Positions 34,167 through 42,734 of a stretch of DNA of 64,000 nt are shown here, one piece after another. The translations under genes and the position numbers were made by a program. Within the stretch, counting starts at the first letter, position 1. Each line of letters begins with the position of its first letter. This stretch comes from Hyphomicrobiales bacterium (GTDB lineage: Bacteria; Pseudomonadota; Alphaproteobacteria; Rhizobiales; Rhizobiaceae), in the NCBI GenBank assembly GCA_900471515.1, contig UCFC01000004.1:202855-266854 (forward strand), written 5' to 3'. A model generated the notes under the pieces. That model searched no databases. It saw nothing but the letters and a program-made list of their open reading frames with translations, and was not told the DNA's origin.

Positions 34167-34175
34167 AGGCAGCCC

Positions 34176-34898
34176 TCACGCGGTGACCCGGCGCTCCAGC
34201 TCGTCCATGTCGGGAACGACGATATGACGGTTGTTCTCGATGCGGATGACGCCCTGCTTGCGCAGCTTGGTCATCTGGCGGCTGACGGTCTCGATCGTCA
34301 GCCCCAGGAAATCGGCGATCTCGGCGCGTGAGAGCGGCAGGTCGAAGGTCGTGCTGCAGGTCGTTTCCGGCTCGGCATGGGTGGCGATGAGATAGAGAAG
34401 GCTGGCGACCTTTTCCTGGGCCGTGCGGCGGCCGAGCGTCAGCATCCATTCGCGGGCCGCATCCAGTTCCTTCAGCGCCTGGGCATGCAGGTTATGCTGC
34501 AGTTCCGGCGTATCCGCGATCATGCGGTCCAGCAGCCCGCGGGGGAAGACGCAGATTTCCGTCGGCGTGGCCGCTTCGGCCGAGAGCGTGCTTTCCGGCA
34601 CGAAGGGGCGGCCGATGAAATCCGGGGCGAACTGCAGGCCGACGATCTGCTGGCGCCCGTCCGGCATGACCTTGCAGAGCTTCACCACGCCATTCATGAT
34701 GTTGGAATAGGAGGAGACCTCTTCGCCCTGGGCGACGATCTCGCAGCCGGCATCAAGCTTGCGGCGCGTGGAGTGCTTGCAAAGCTCGCGCAGCTGTGCG
34801 GCCGCCAGCGCGCCGCAGACGACGCCGTGGCGCGCCTCGCAGACGCGGCAGGTGGCCGGAATACTTATGTCTGGATCTTCACTGCGCGCGATGTCCAT
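34176..34898 (-). CDS. fnrN: FNR/CRP-type oxygen-sensing regulator FnrN
   Basis: A 240-residue regulator. Cysteines 17, 20 and 28 (C-R-V-C-E-A-R-H-G-V-V-C) and Cys116 match the four ligands of an oxygen-labile [4Fe-4S] cluster. A cNMP-binding fold follows (residues 45-150). The HTH is LSRAEIADFLGLTIETVSRQ, and the E-x2-S-R recognition helix predicts TTGAT-N4-ATCAA boxes. Two such boxes lie in its own promoter, as in Rhizobium leguminosarum fnrN. It should switch on microaerobic genes such as cytochrome cbb3. It is convergent with the transpeptidase gene. Confidence 0.93.
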   Translation of the reverse strand: MDIARSEDPDISIPATCRVCEARHGVVCGALAAAQLRELCKHSTRRKLDAGCEIVAQGEEVSSYSNIMNGVVKLCKVMPDGRQQIVGLQFAPDFIGRPFVPESTLSAEAATPTEICVFPRGLLDRMIADTPELQHNLHAQALKELDAAREWMLTLGRRTAQEKVASLLYLIATHAEPETTCSTTFDLPLSRAEIADFLGLTIETVSRQMTKLRKQGVIRIENNRHIVVPDMDELERRVTA

Positions 34899-34985
34899 GT
34901 TGCGATGCCCCGATCCGACCTTGTGCCTGCGTTCTGTTACGCTTCGGCTGCAAAGTCATCTATCCCGATTTCTTGCGTCTCTGTC

Positions 34986-34999
34986 TTGATCTTTATCAA
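34986..34999 (-). promoter_or_regulatory. Anaerobox, promoter-proximal
   Basis: TTGAT-CTTT-ATCAA is a perfect FNR/FixK box, 87 bases before the fnrN start. In Rhizobium leguminosarum the proximal of two boxes mediates repression by FnrN. Confidence 0.85.
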
Positions 35000-35017
35000 T
35001 TTCAACCGGATTCCAAT

Positions 35018-35031
35018 TTGATCCAGATCAA
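35018..35031 (-). promoter_or_regulatory. Anaerobox, promoter-distal
   Basis: TTGAT-CCAG-ATCAA is a second perfect FNR/FixK box, centred 32 bases from the first (about three helical turns). The distal box mediates activation in the Rhizobium leguminosarum precedent. Confidence 0.85.
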
Positions 35032-35308
35032 ACTATCCTTCTTCTGCAGTTTTATTTGAAGCGAAACTTGCCTGACGGATTTTCCGCTTTGAAAAACCGG
35101 CCCGGCGCGGAAAATTCCGGCGTCCTTCGAGCTGTAGGAACTCTCGGGCGGCAGCGCAATCGAACGCAGGTTTGGGGTGGCGGATGCGGGCTGTCCTGGC
35201 GTCGATCGGGCCGGAAAAACCCTTAGCCGGGTGGCCGCATCGGGCTGCGGCGCCTGTCCGGCGGGGGGCGGAAGGCCCCGTTCCATTGCTGTTTAGGCAA
35301 CACCTTTG

Positions 35309-35321
35309 CGCCAAATTGGCG
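35309..35321 (+). promoter_or_regulatory. Palindrome in the acpXL promoter region
   Basis: CGCCAA-A-TTGGCG is a perfect 13-base palindrome 80 bases before the acpXL start. No known binding protein can be named. The rest of the 504-base region from 34899 holds the fnrN promoter, GC-rich sequence and no gene that I can support. Confidence 0.4.
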
Positions 35322-35402
35322 TACAACCGGGACGAAAGCATTGGCTTTTGAAAAGGATTTGCCTATGAGGGGGAGAATCTTCATTTCCAAGAGGTAGAGC
35401 GA

Positions 35403-35681
35403 GTGACCGCTACATTCGATAAAGTTGCCGACATCATTGCTGAAACCAGCGAGATCGACCGCGCAACGATCACGCCGGAAAGCCACACGATCGACGACCT
35501 CGGTATCGACAGCCTCGACTTCCTCGATATCGTTTTCGCGATCGACAAGGAATTCGGCATCAAGATTCCGCTCGAGAAGTGGACGCAGGAAGTCAACGAA
35601 GGCAAGGTTTCCACCGAAGAATATTTCGTGCTGAAGAACCTCTGTGCCAAGATCGACGAGCTGCGCGCCGCCAAGGCTTGA
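35403..35681 (+). CDS. acpXL: Acyl carrier protein AcpXL
   Basis: A 92-residue acyl carrier protein dedicated to the 27-hydroxyoctacosanoyl chain of lipid A. The 4'-phosphopantetheine site is Ser37 in [10 protein letters not shown]. The protein is slightly longer than housekeeping ACP and the post-serine helix is distinctive. The start is GTG at 35403, with GAGGTAGAGC as the ribosome site. It heads the cluster with fabZ, two ketosynthases, an alcohol dehydrogenase and lpxXL. A hairpin after the gene may raise AcpXL level relative to downstream genes. Confidence 0.95.
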   Translation: MTATFDKVADIIAETSEIDRATITPESHTIDDLGIDSLDFLDIVFAIDKEFGIKIPLEKWTQEVNEGKVSTEEYFVLKNLCAKIDELRAAKA

Positions 35682-35707
35682 AGCCAAGCCATCATGTTTT
35701 TTTCACG

Positions 35708-35734
35708 CCCTGCCGCCGTTGATATGGCGGCCGG
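35708..35734 (+). terminator. Hairpin after acpXL, partial terminator or processing site
   Basis: CCCTGCCGCC pairs with GGCGGCCGGG around an eight-base loop (GTTGATAT), with one mismatch. CGATTTTGTTCC follows, a weak U tract. The next gene of the cluster starts 62 bases later, so read-through is probable. Confidence 0.5.
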
Positions 35735-35796
35735 GCGATTTTGTTCCTAAGTAGGCCTTCCGACGGGCTTGTCGCGCGTCGCGCCGGAGAAGACTG

Positions 35797-36294
35797 ATGC
35801 TGCTGGAATATTTCCAGATGATTGACCGCGTCGAGGCGGTGGACCTTGAGAAGCGCACGCTCAATGCGCGCTCGGTCGTGCCGGCCAAAAGCCCCGTTTT
35901 CGAGGGGCATTTTCCGGGCATGCCGCTCGTTCCCGGCGTGCTTCTGATCGAAACCATGGCGCAGGCCTCCGGCATGCTGGTGCTGGCCGCCACCGATTTT
36001 ACGTCGATGCCCTTCCTGATGTCGGTCGACGGCGCCAAGATGCGCACCTTCGTCGAGCCGGAAGCCGTGCTCGACATCGAGGCTTTTCTCGAACATGACG
36101 GCTCCGGTTTTGCCGTCACCAAGGCAAAGATCACCAGCGGCGGCAAGAAGGTCTGCGATGCGCAGCTGAAACTGCGCACCATGCCGTTCAGCGAAATTCC
36201 GCTCGGCGATATCGTTAGGAAACGTGCCGGCGAGGTGGGCCTGATGGACGCCATCGCCGCGCAGGGGGCGAAGGCCCAGGGGGTGAGTGAATGA
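35797..36294 (+). CDS. fabZXL: FabZ-type beta-hydroxyacyl-ACP dehydratase of the lipid A cluster
   Basis: A 165-residue hot-dog-fold dehydratase of the very-long-chain elongation system. The catalytic His38 is in FEGHFPGMPLVPGVLLIE, with Glu52 following in LIETMAQ. The family is about 150 residues; the extra C-terminal 15 residues are unremarkable. It sits between acpXL and fabF2, which it overlaps by four bases (ATGA). In Rhizobium and Sinorhizobium the same gene belongs to the C28 fatty acid pathway. Confidence 0.92.
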   Translation: MLLEYFQMIDRVEAVDLEKRTLNARSVVPAKSPVFEGHFPGMPLVPGVLLIETMAQASGMLVLAATDFTSMPFLMSVDGAKMRTFVEPEAVLDIEAFLEHDGSGFAVTKAKITSGGKKVCDAQLKLRTMPFSEIPLGDIVRKRAGEVGLMDAIAAQGAKAQGVSE

Positions 36295-37496
36295 GCAAGG
36301 CCGCCAATGACGTCGTCATCACCGGTGTCGGCATCGTAACCTGTCAGGGTGTCGGCAAGGATGCGCATGTCGCGCTGCTGACCGCCGATGCGGCGCCCGC
36401 GACCATTATCGAAACCGAGAAGTTCAAGCCCTATCCGGTGCATCCGCTGCCCGAGATCGACTGGTCGCAGCAGATCGCCAAGCGCGGCGACCAGCGCCAG
36501 ATGGAGAACTGGCAGCGCATCGGCGTTTTCGCCGCCGGTCTGGCGCTGGACGATGCCGGCTTCAAGGACGATCTCGAAGCCTGCGGCACGATGGACATGA
36601 TCGTGGCGGCCGGCGGCGGCGAACGCGACATCAATGTCGATACGCTGATCGTGGACGAGGGCCTGAAGCGCAACGACCGCGAGCTGCTGCTGAACGAGAA
36701 GCTGACGACCGAACTCAGGCCCACGCTGTTTCTGGCGCAGCTTTCCAACCTGCTGGCCGGCAATATTTCCATCGTCCACAAGGTCACCGGCTCCTCGCGC
36801 ACCTTCATGGGCGAGGAAGCCTCCGGCGTTTCCGCCGTCGAGACGGCCTTCTGGCGCATCAAGTCGGGCGAATCCACCCATGCGCTGGTCGGCGGCGCCT
36901 TTGCTGCCGAACGTCAGGACATGATCCTGCTTACCGAAGCGATCGGCGCCAATACGCGCGGTGAGTGGGCGCCGCTCTGGTCGCGCTCCGGGCTTGAGGG
37001 CGGCGGCATCATCCTGGGTTCTGCCGGCGCCTTCCTGGTGCTGGAATCGCGCAAGCATGCCGAAGAGCGCGGCGCGCATATCTATGCGACGATGGGCGCG
37101 GTCGAGGGCGACCGCGGCAACCGAAACGCCGGCAATTTCGAAAAGCGCATGGAGCGGCTGCTGAAACCCGCCGGCGACCTGCCGGCCGAAACCACGGCGG
37201 TCTTCTCCGGCTCGACCGGCATGCACGAGCTTGCCGCCCGCGAAAAGGCGATGCTGGAACATCAGCTTCCGGGGGCTGCGATCCGCGGCTTCGGCGGCGT
37301 TTCGGGCCATACGATCGAGGCGCAGTTCACGCTCGGCCTTGCGCTCGCAGCCCTTGCCGTCGATGCCAAGGCCAAGGTTCCGCCGTTCGACGCGGCGCAC
37401 GAAGCGCCGATGACGGCAGGCACCAAGGCCGCCGTCGTAACGACGGTCGGACATCAGCGCGGCGAAGGCGTCGCCGTTCTTTCCGCAGAAGCGTGA
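36291..37496 (+). CDS. fabF2XL: FabF2-type ketosynthase homologue with altered active site
   Basis: A 401-residue thiolase-fold protein in the lipid A cluster, placed as in other rhizobia (fabF2XL). Aligning its EEASGVSAVE with ACASGVTAI of its neighbour puts Glu176 where the catalytic Cys should be. The first His (AHGTST) is replaced in FSGSTG by Ser. The Lys before the second His is lost (SGHTIEAQ), but that His remains. It overlaps fabZ by four bases and fabF1 follows directly, so a ketosynthase/chain-length-factor pair with FabF1 is a reasonable inference. Confidence 0.88.
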   Translation: MSKAANDVVITGVGIVTCQGVGKDAHVALLTADAAPATIIETEKFKPYPVHPLPEIDWSQQIAKRGDQRQMENWQRIGVFAAGLALDDAGFKDDLEACGTMDMIVAAGGGERDINVDTLIVDEGLKRNDRELLLNEKLTTELRPTLFLAQLSNLLAGNISIVHKVTGSSRTFMGEEASGVSAVETAFWRIKSGESTHALVGGAFAAERQDMILLTEAIGANTRGEWAPLWSRSGLEGGGIILGSAGAFLVLESRKHAEERGAHIYATMGAVEGDRGNRNAGNFEKRMERLLKPAGDLPAETTAVFSGSTGMHELAAREKAMLEHQLPGAAIRGFGGVSGHTIEAQFTLGLALAALAVDAKAKVPPFDAAHEAPMTAGTKAAVVTTVGHQRGEGVAVLSAEA

Positions 37497-37508
37497 GGAG
37501 TGACTGAA

Positions 37509-38795
37509 ATGACAGCGTCCGCTTACAGGGATCATCTCGGCCGGCCGATCGTCGCCGTGACCGGCATGGGCATCATCACCTCGCTCGGCCAGGGCCTGAA
37601 GGACAATTGGGCGGCCCTTTCGTCCGGCACGTCGGGCATCCACGAAATCACCCGCTTCCCGACCGAAGGGCTTTCGACGCGCATTGCCGGCACGGTCGAT
37701 TTCATCGACATTCCCGTGCCGAACGCGGTCGAGCGCTCCTACGCCTTTGCGCGCGAGACGACGATCGAGGCGCTGGCCGATGCCGATCTGTCCGGCGATT
37801 TCAACGGCCCGCTGTTCCTCGCCGCCCCGCCGATCGAGCCGGAATGGAGCGCCCGTTTCGAGCTTGCCGACCGGTCGCCGGCCGCCGACCATCCGGGCGA
37901 CGCCTACGAGCGGTTTTTGGCCGCCATGCGCCAGCGCCCGGACCCGGCTTTCCATGAGGCGGCGCTGTTCGGCGCGATTTCGGAGCGCCTGGCCGACCGG
38001 TTCGGCACGCGCGGCCTGCCGGTGACGCTGTCGACGGCCTGTGCATCGGGCGTCACGGCGATCCAGCTCGGCATCGAGGCGATCCGCCAGGGGCGCACCG
38101 AGCGGGCGCTGACGGTTGCGACCGACGGTTCGCTGAGCGCGGAAGCGCTGATCCGCTTTTCTCTGCTCTCGGCCCTTTCCACCCAGAACGATCCGCCGAC
38201 CAAGGCTTCCAAGCCTTTCAGCAAGGATCGCGACGGTTTCGTCATTGCCGAAGGTGCGGCGACGCTGGTGCTGGAATCGCTTGAGGCGGCCATTGCCCGC
38301 GGCGCCAAGGTGCTCGGCATCATGAAGGGGGCGGGCGACAAGGCCGACAGCTTCCACCGCACGCGTTCCTCGCCGGACGGCGGCCCGGCAATCGCGACGA
38401 TGCGCGCTGCACTTGCCGATGCCGGCATGAGCGAGGACGATATCGGCTATATCAACGCGCACGGCACCTCGACGCCGGAAAACGACAAGATGGAATATGG
38501 CTCCATGTCGGCCGTCTTCGGCGAGAAGCTGATCGGCATTCCGACCTCGTCCAACAAGTCGATGATCGGCCATACGCTGACGGCGGCCGGCGCGGTCGAG
38601 GCGGTGTTCTCGCTGCAGACGATGCTGACCGGCACCTTGCCGCCGACGATCAACTACAACAACCCCGATCCGTCGATCGTTCTCGATGTCGTGCCCAACA
38701 AGAAGCGGGAAGCCCAGGTCTCGGCCGTGCTTTCCAACTCTTTCGGCTTCGGCGGGCAGAACGCAAGCCTTGTCATGGCGCTCGAACCGGCTTAG
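37509..38795 (+). CDS. fabF1XL: Beta-ketoacyl-ACP synthase FabF1 of the lipid A cluster
   Basis: A 428-residue active-looking KAS II-type enzyme. The nucleophile is Cys178 in STACASG, and the His pair is in INAHGTSTPEND and KSMIGHTLTAAGAVE. It would extend acyl-AcpXL chains. The start at 37509 has GAGGAG nine bases before it; the alternative GTG at 37500 has no room for a site. It partners the FabF2-type protein, whose active site is degenerate. Confidence 0.93.
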   Translation: MTASAYRDHLGRPIVAVTGMGIITSLGQGLKDNWAALSSGTSGIHEITRFPTEGLSTRIAGTVDFIDIPVPNAVERSYAFARETTIEALADADLSGDFNGPLFLAAPPIEPEWSARFELADRSPAADHPGDAYERFLAAMRQRPDPAFHEAALFGAISERLADRFGTRGLPVTLSTACASGVTAIQLGIEAIRQGRTERALTVATDGSLSAEALIRFSLLSALSTQNDPPTKASKPFSKDRDGFVIAEGAATLVLESLEAAIARGAKVLGIMKGAGDKADSFHRTRSSPDGGPAIATMRAALADAGMSEDDIGYINAHGTSTPENDKMEYGSMSAVFGEKLIGIPTSSNKSMIGHTLTAAGAVEAVFSLQTMLTGTLPPTINYNNPDPSIVLDVVPNKKREAQVSAVLSNSFGFGGQNASLVMALEPA

Positions 38796-38832
38796 AGACC
38801 CTGCTTGACTTTGGGACGAAGCGGTTTTTGAC

Positions 38833-38917
38833 GTCGTCCTCGGGCTTGTCCCGAGGATCTACCCACGTCACTCAATGAATGCTGGCAGATGCTCGGGACA
38901 AGCCCGGGCATGACGAC
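38833..38917. repeat. Rhizobial intergenic palindrome pair
   Basis: Arm GTCCTCGGGCTTGTCCCGAG (38836-38855) faces arm GCTCGGGACAAGCCCGGGCA (38891-38910) across a spacer of about 35 bases. The same element type is at 56455-56526, and half of it at 95-116. It separates fabF1 from the dehydrogenase gene inside the lipid A cluster. Confidence 0.7.
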
Positions 38918-38946
38918 GATCCGCGTAGAAGAAAGAACTGCACATC

Positions 38947-39975
38947 ATGCGCGCTTTGCAACTGATCGATGACCGCAAGCTTGAGATCACCGACCTGCCG
39001 GAACCGGACGCACCTTCGGCCGGCGAGGTGACGTTGCGCGTCAAGGCGGTTGCGCTGAACCATATCGATGTCTGGGGCTGGCGCGGCATGGCGTTCGCCA
39101 AGCGCAAGATGCCGCTCGTCATCGGCGCGGAAGCCTCCGGCGTGGTCGAAGCGATCGGTCCGGGTGTCGCCAACGTTCTGCCCGGCCAGCTCGTGTCGAT
39201 CTACGGCGCGCGCACCTGCGGCCTCTGCCGCCCGTGCCGCGAAGGCCGCGACAATCTCTGCGAACATGTCTCCGGCGTGCACGGCTTCCATCTCGACGGT
39301 TTCGCGCAGGAGAAGGTGAACCTGCCGGCGCGCCTGCTGGTGCCGGCGCCTCCCGGCGTCGATGCCGTCGGTGCGGCGCTCGCGCCCGTTACCTTCGGCA
39401 CGGTCGAGCATATGCTGTTCGACAATGCCAAGCTGGAGCCCGGCGAGACGATCCTCGTTCATGCGGGCGGCTCCGGCATCGGCACGGCGGCGATCCAGCT
39501 TGCCAAGAAGATCGGCTGCACCGTGATTACGACCGTCGGTTCGGACGACAAGATCGAGAAGGCTAAGGCGCTCGGCGCCGATCACGTCATCAACTACCGC
39601 ACCGACCGTTTCGAGGGCGTTGTGCGCAAGCTCACCAGGAAGAAGGGCGTCGATGTCGTCTTCGAACATGTGGGCAAGGACACCTGGGCAGGCTCCATGC
39701 TCTGCATGAAGCGCGGCGGGCGTCTCGTCACCTGCGGCTCGACCTCGGGTGTTTCGACCGAGATGAACCTGATGATGCTGTTCCAGCAGCAACTGAAGCT
39801 CTTGGGCTCCTTCGGCTGCCGCATGGAAAACATGGCCGACGCCATGCAGAAGATGGGCCGCGGCCTCGTGCATCCGGTCATCGATACCGAAGTCGGCTTC
39901 GACGATATCGACCGCGCGCTGGAGCGCATGGAAGGCCGGCAGATCTTCGGCAAGATCATCCTGAAGATGGACTGA
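38947..39975 (+). CDS. adh2XL: Zinc-binding alcohol dehydrogenase of the lipid A cluster
   Basis: A 342-residue medium-chain dehydrogenase/reductase. A GroES-like domain comes first, with the four-Cys structural zinc segment CGLCRPCREGRDNLC. The Rossmann domain has HAGGSGIGTAAIQLA and VGSDDKIEKAKALGADHVIN. In rhizobia this gene is part of the acpXL cluster and is implicated in synthesis of the 27-hydroxy acid, though its exact step is not settled. The gene lies downstream of the intergenic palindrome, and lpxXL follows after six bases. Confidence 0.9.
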   Translation: MRALQLIDDRKLEITDLPEPDAPSAGEVTLRVKAVALNHIDVWGWRGMAFAKRKMPLVIGAEASGVVEAIGPGVANVLPGQLVSIYGARTCGLCRPCREGRDNLCEHVSGVHGFHLDGFAQEKVNLPARLLVPAPPGVDAVGAALAPVTFGTVEHMLFDNAKLEPGETILVHAGGSGIGTAAIQLAKKIGCTVITTVGSDDKIEKAKALGADHVINYRTDRFEGVVRKLTRKKGVDVVFEHVGKDTWAGSMLCMKRGGRLVTCGSTSGVSTEMNLMMLFQQQLKLLGSFGCRMENMADAMQKMGRGLVHPVIDTEVGFDDIDRALERMEGRQIFGKIILKMD

Positions 39976-39981
39976 CCCTGC

Positions 39982-40917
39982 GTGAAGCTTTTCATCACCC
40001 GGATCGTTCTGGCGCTCAGGCACTTCCAGCAATGGCTGGTGGCGCAGGTGATGTTCGGTTTCCTGAATTTCCTGAAGCTTTTCCCGGCTGACGGCGCCAT
40101 GCGCTTTGCCGACTGGCTGACGCGCCAGATCGGCCGGCGGCTGAAGCGCCACAGGCTGATGCTCTACAATCTGCGCCGGGCTTTTCCGGAAAAGAGCGAT
40201 GCGGAGCTGGAGGAAATCGCGCTCGAAAGCTGGGGCAATATGGGCCGGCTTGCGGCCGAATATGTCTTCCTCGACCAGCTTTTCGATTTCGATCCTGAGC
40301 GGGCCGAGCCCGGCCGGGTGGAAGTCTCGGGCATTCCGATCTTCCTGGAACTGCGCGACAATCCGCGCCCCTTCATCGTCTTTACCGGCCATACCGGCAA
40401 TTTCGAGCTCTTGCCGGTTGCCGGCAACGCGTTCGGCCTCAGCGTGACCGTGCTCTTCCGGCCGCCGAACAATCCATACGTCGCCAAGAGGGTCTTCGAT
40501 TTCCGCAGCGGCCGCATGGGCAAGCTGGTGCCTTCCCATGCCGGCTCTTCCTTCGCGCTGGCGCGCCAGCTCGAAGCGGGGCAGGGCGTGGGCGTTCTCG
40601 TCGACCAGAAATTCAGCCGCGGGTTGAAGACGACCTTCTTCGGGCTCGAGACCAAGACCAATCCGCTGCTGCCGAAGCTGGTGCGGCAGTTCAACTGCGA
40701 CGTCTATCCGGCCCGCTGCATCCGTCTTCCCGGCGGCCGATACCGGCTGGAAATCGAGCCGAAACTGGACATGCCGCGCGACGAAAAGGGCAATCTGGAC
40801 CTTTCCGCCACGGCGCAGATGCTGAACGACAAGGTGGAAAGCTGGGTGCGCGAATACCCGGCCCAATGGCTGTGGTATCACGACCGCTGGGATATCAAGC
40901 GTTCCGTCAGCCTGTAA
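39982..40917 (+). CDS. lpxXL: Lipid A very-long-chain acyltransferase LpxXL
   Basis: A 311-residue inner-membrane acyltransferase of the HtrB/LpxL family. It transfers 27-hydroxyoctacosanoate from AcpXL to lipid A. The catalytic H-x4-D/E motif is His137...Glu142 in GHTGNFE, with the later GVLVDQKFSRG and the terminal WLWYHDRWDI typical of the family. The N-terminal helix is VLALRHFQQWLVAQVMFGF. The start is GTG 39982 and the ribosome site is weak. Last gene of the cluster. Confidence 0.95.
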   Translation: MKLFITRIVLALRHFQQWLVAQVMFGFLNFLKLFPADGAMRFADWLTRQIGRRLKRHRLMLYNLRRAFPEKSDAELEEIALESWGNMGRLAAEYVFLDQLFDFDPERAEPGRVEVSGIPIFLELRDNPRPFIVFTGHTGNFELLPVAGNAFGLSVTVLFRPPNNPYVAKRVFDFRSGRMGKLVPSHAGSSFALARQLEAGQGVGVLVDQKFSRGLKTTFFGLETKTNPLLPKLVRQFNCDVYPARCIRLPGGRYRLEIEPKLDMPRDEKGNLDLSATAQMLNDKVESWVREYPAQWLWYHDRWDIKRSVSL

Positions 40918-41114
40918 GGTTGTGCCTGTAAGATTTTGCTCCTGATTTATAATCGGTGAAAAGCGACAGGTCCGGCTCGATTGAAAATGAGCACGGTTCA
41001 TGTTATGCGTCTCTACCAGGGCGCGTAAAGTGCCTACCGTAAGGCGTAATCTTTCATAAGCATAGGCCTCGACCGGTTTCGGAACGTTTCTCAGGAAATG
41101 GATATGGGGGTATC

Positions 41115-41819
41115 TTGCTTGAGTTGTTCAGGGCCTTCTCCTTGCGCTGTGCGCAGATCGAGGAAGCGATAAGGCTAGGGGACGATGAGCGCGTGGAGGC
41201 GCTCGACCGCGATATCCAGCCGCTCGTCGAAGCGATACTCGCTTGCAGGGCGGCCAGTCTCATTGAAGTTTATATGCAACTTCAGTTTGTAAGCTACCTC
41301 ATCAGCCAGGACGCCGATGACGGGGCTTTCGTAACGCAATATGCCGCCGTGCTGTCCTATCTGCTCGACCGTTATTTCGGCGCCCACGCGCCGGACTGGC
41401 GCGTGCCGCTGCCGGCGGAGGTGAAGCTGCGCCCGCCGCCGGCCTATGTTCCCGATACCGACAACGGCCAGTTCCTCAACGCCGCGATCCTGCAGACGCT
41501 GCCGGACCGGGTGGCGGTGCTGACGAAGGACTACCGCTACCTCTATTCCAACCCGGCCAATTGCGCCCATCTCGGCCGCAACGCCATGCAGCTCATCGGC
41601 CGCCATATCGTCGAATTCGTCGGCGAGGAGCGTTTCGCGGGCGAGGTGAAGGAAAAGCTCGACGCCTGCTTCGAGGGCGTGTCGGTCGATTATGTCTACG
41701 AGCGGGACGCGCGGCGCAACCGCTGCCGCATGGTGCCGCTGCACGATGCGGCCAGGAAGGTGATCGGGGCGCTGATCACCATTCAGAATCTCGGAGCCGC
41801 GGCAAGGGTGGACGCCTGA
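41115..41819 (+). CDS. PAS-domain protein
   Basis: A 234-residue protein. The N-terminal part (1-110) is helical, with YMQLQFVSYLISQDADDG. A PAS domain occupies about residues 115-225 (NAAILQTLPDRVAVLTKDYRYL, HIVEFVGEERF). No kinase, cyclase or DNA-binding domain follows, so it is a stand-alone sensor or adaptor. The frame starts at TTG 41115, with GGGGGT at site distance. It is not obviously co-transcribed with its neighbours. Confidence 0.7.
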   Translation: MLELFRAFSLRCAQIEEAIRLGDDERVEALDRDIQPLVEAILACRAASLIEVYMQLQFVSYLISQDADDGAFVTQYAAVLSYLLDRYFGAHAPDWRVPLPAEVKLRPPPAYVPDTDNGQFLNAAILQTLPDRVAVLTKDYRYLYSNPANCAHLGRNAMQLIGRHIVEFVGEERFAGEVKEKLDACFEGVSVDYVYERDARRNRCRMVPLHDAARKVIGALITIQNLGAAARVDA

Positions 41820-41908
41820 GCGGACCGCGATATTCGCTCGCCAGGCTTGAGGCTTTTGCTTCTGCCGCAGCCCTCGCAGAACCGCGACACCGTTCCGCGC
41901 GACATGCC

Positions 41909-42271
41909 CTAATTCCCGCTCCAGACCGCAAGTTCGTAACCGTCCCTGTCGCGGAAATGGAAGCGCCGGCCGCCGGGGAAGGGGGTAATCGGCTTTGCTA
42001 TCGTGCCGCCGGCCTTTTCGACGGCGGCGAGCGCATCTTCCAGCTGTTCCGCATAGAGGATGACGAGCGGGCCGCCGGCGGCTCGCACCGGGGCGAGATT
42101 GGTGAAGCCGCCCTTCAGCCTGCCGTCGTCGAACTCGCAATAGTTCTCGCCGTAATCGGTGAAGCGCCAGCCGAAGGCTGCGCCGTAGAAGGCTTTTGCC
42201 GCGCCGATATCGGCGACGTTGAATTCGACATAGTCGATGCGGCGGTCGTTTTCCGTGTCGTTTCCGGCCAT
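41909..42271 (-). CDS. VOC-family protein
   Basis: A 120-residue glyoxalase/bleomycin-resistance-fold protein. The two beta-alpha-beta-beta-beta modules start IDYVEFNVADIGAAKAFYGA and GPLVILYAEQLEDALAAV. The metal-ligand positions are partly kept (Glu in YVEF, Glu in GYELAVW). No substrate can be assigned. It lies one base after the stop of the SRPBCC gene on the same strand, so the two are translationally coupled. Confidence 0.85.
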   Translation of the reverse strand: MAGNDTENDRRIDYVEFNVADIGAAKAFYGAAFGWRFTDYGENYCEFDDGRLKGGFTNLAPVRAAGGPLVILYAEQLEDALAAVEKAGGTIAKPITPFPGGRRFHFRDRDGYELAVWSGN

Positions 42272-42272
42272 C

Positions 42273-42671
42273 TCATTTCTCCATCATCGATTTCAGCGCC
42301 GCCAGGTCCTTCTGGACATGGGCGGCGTCGGCGGCAAACTGCTCGTCGGTCATGCCCGGCAGGCGCAGCAGCGTGAACATCGCCTCGCAACCGTCGCCGT
42401 TCGGTACGATGCGCAGCGCGTTATAGACGCGCAGGCCGGATTCGATGGTGACGGTATGGTCGATGACGCCGAATTCGTTCGGCGGCACGAAGCTCACGCG
42501 GACGCTGCCGAGCGGGCCATGGGCGATCCAGTCCTCGCCATCGGGTTCCAGGCCGCTCGCAAGGCCGGAGGCCCAGAGCGGCATGTTCTCCGGCCGGCCG
42601 GCGAAATCATAGACATCGCGCCAGTCTCTCCTGATCGTGATGTGGACGATGCGGGCGGGCATTGTGTTCAT
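42273..42671 (-). CDS. SRPBCC-family protein
   Basis: A 132-residue START/Bet v 1-like protein, beginning ARIVHITIRRDWRDVYDFAG. ENMPLWASGLASGL and CEAMFTLLRLPGMTDEQFAA are typical of the SRPBCC group that binds hydrophobic ligands. It is the middle gene of the AraC-SRPBCC-VOC set, all leftward. The ligand is unknown. Confidence 0.8.
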   Translation of the reverse strand: MNTMPARIVHITIRRDWRDVYDFAGRPENMPLWASGLASGLEPDGEDWIAHGPLGSVRVSFVPPNEFGVIDHTVTIESGLRVYNALRIVPNGDGCEAMFTLLRLPGMTDEQFAADAAHVQKDLAALKSMMEK

Positions 42672-42734
42672 CGGTCTGTCCTTTTGCTTTGCGTCAGACT
42701 ACAGCGTCGGCACGGGCCGTCTTGAACGAAACGG

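Noticed and set aside
35703..38573. A 956-codon minus-strand frame opposite the fabZ-fabF genes
   Set aside because: Antisense to three conserved genes; the composition is typical of codon-bias shadows.
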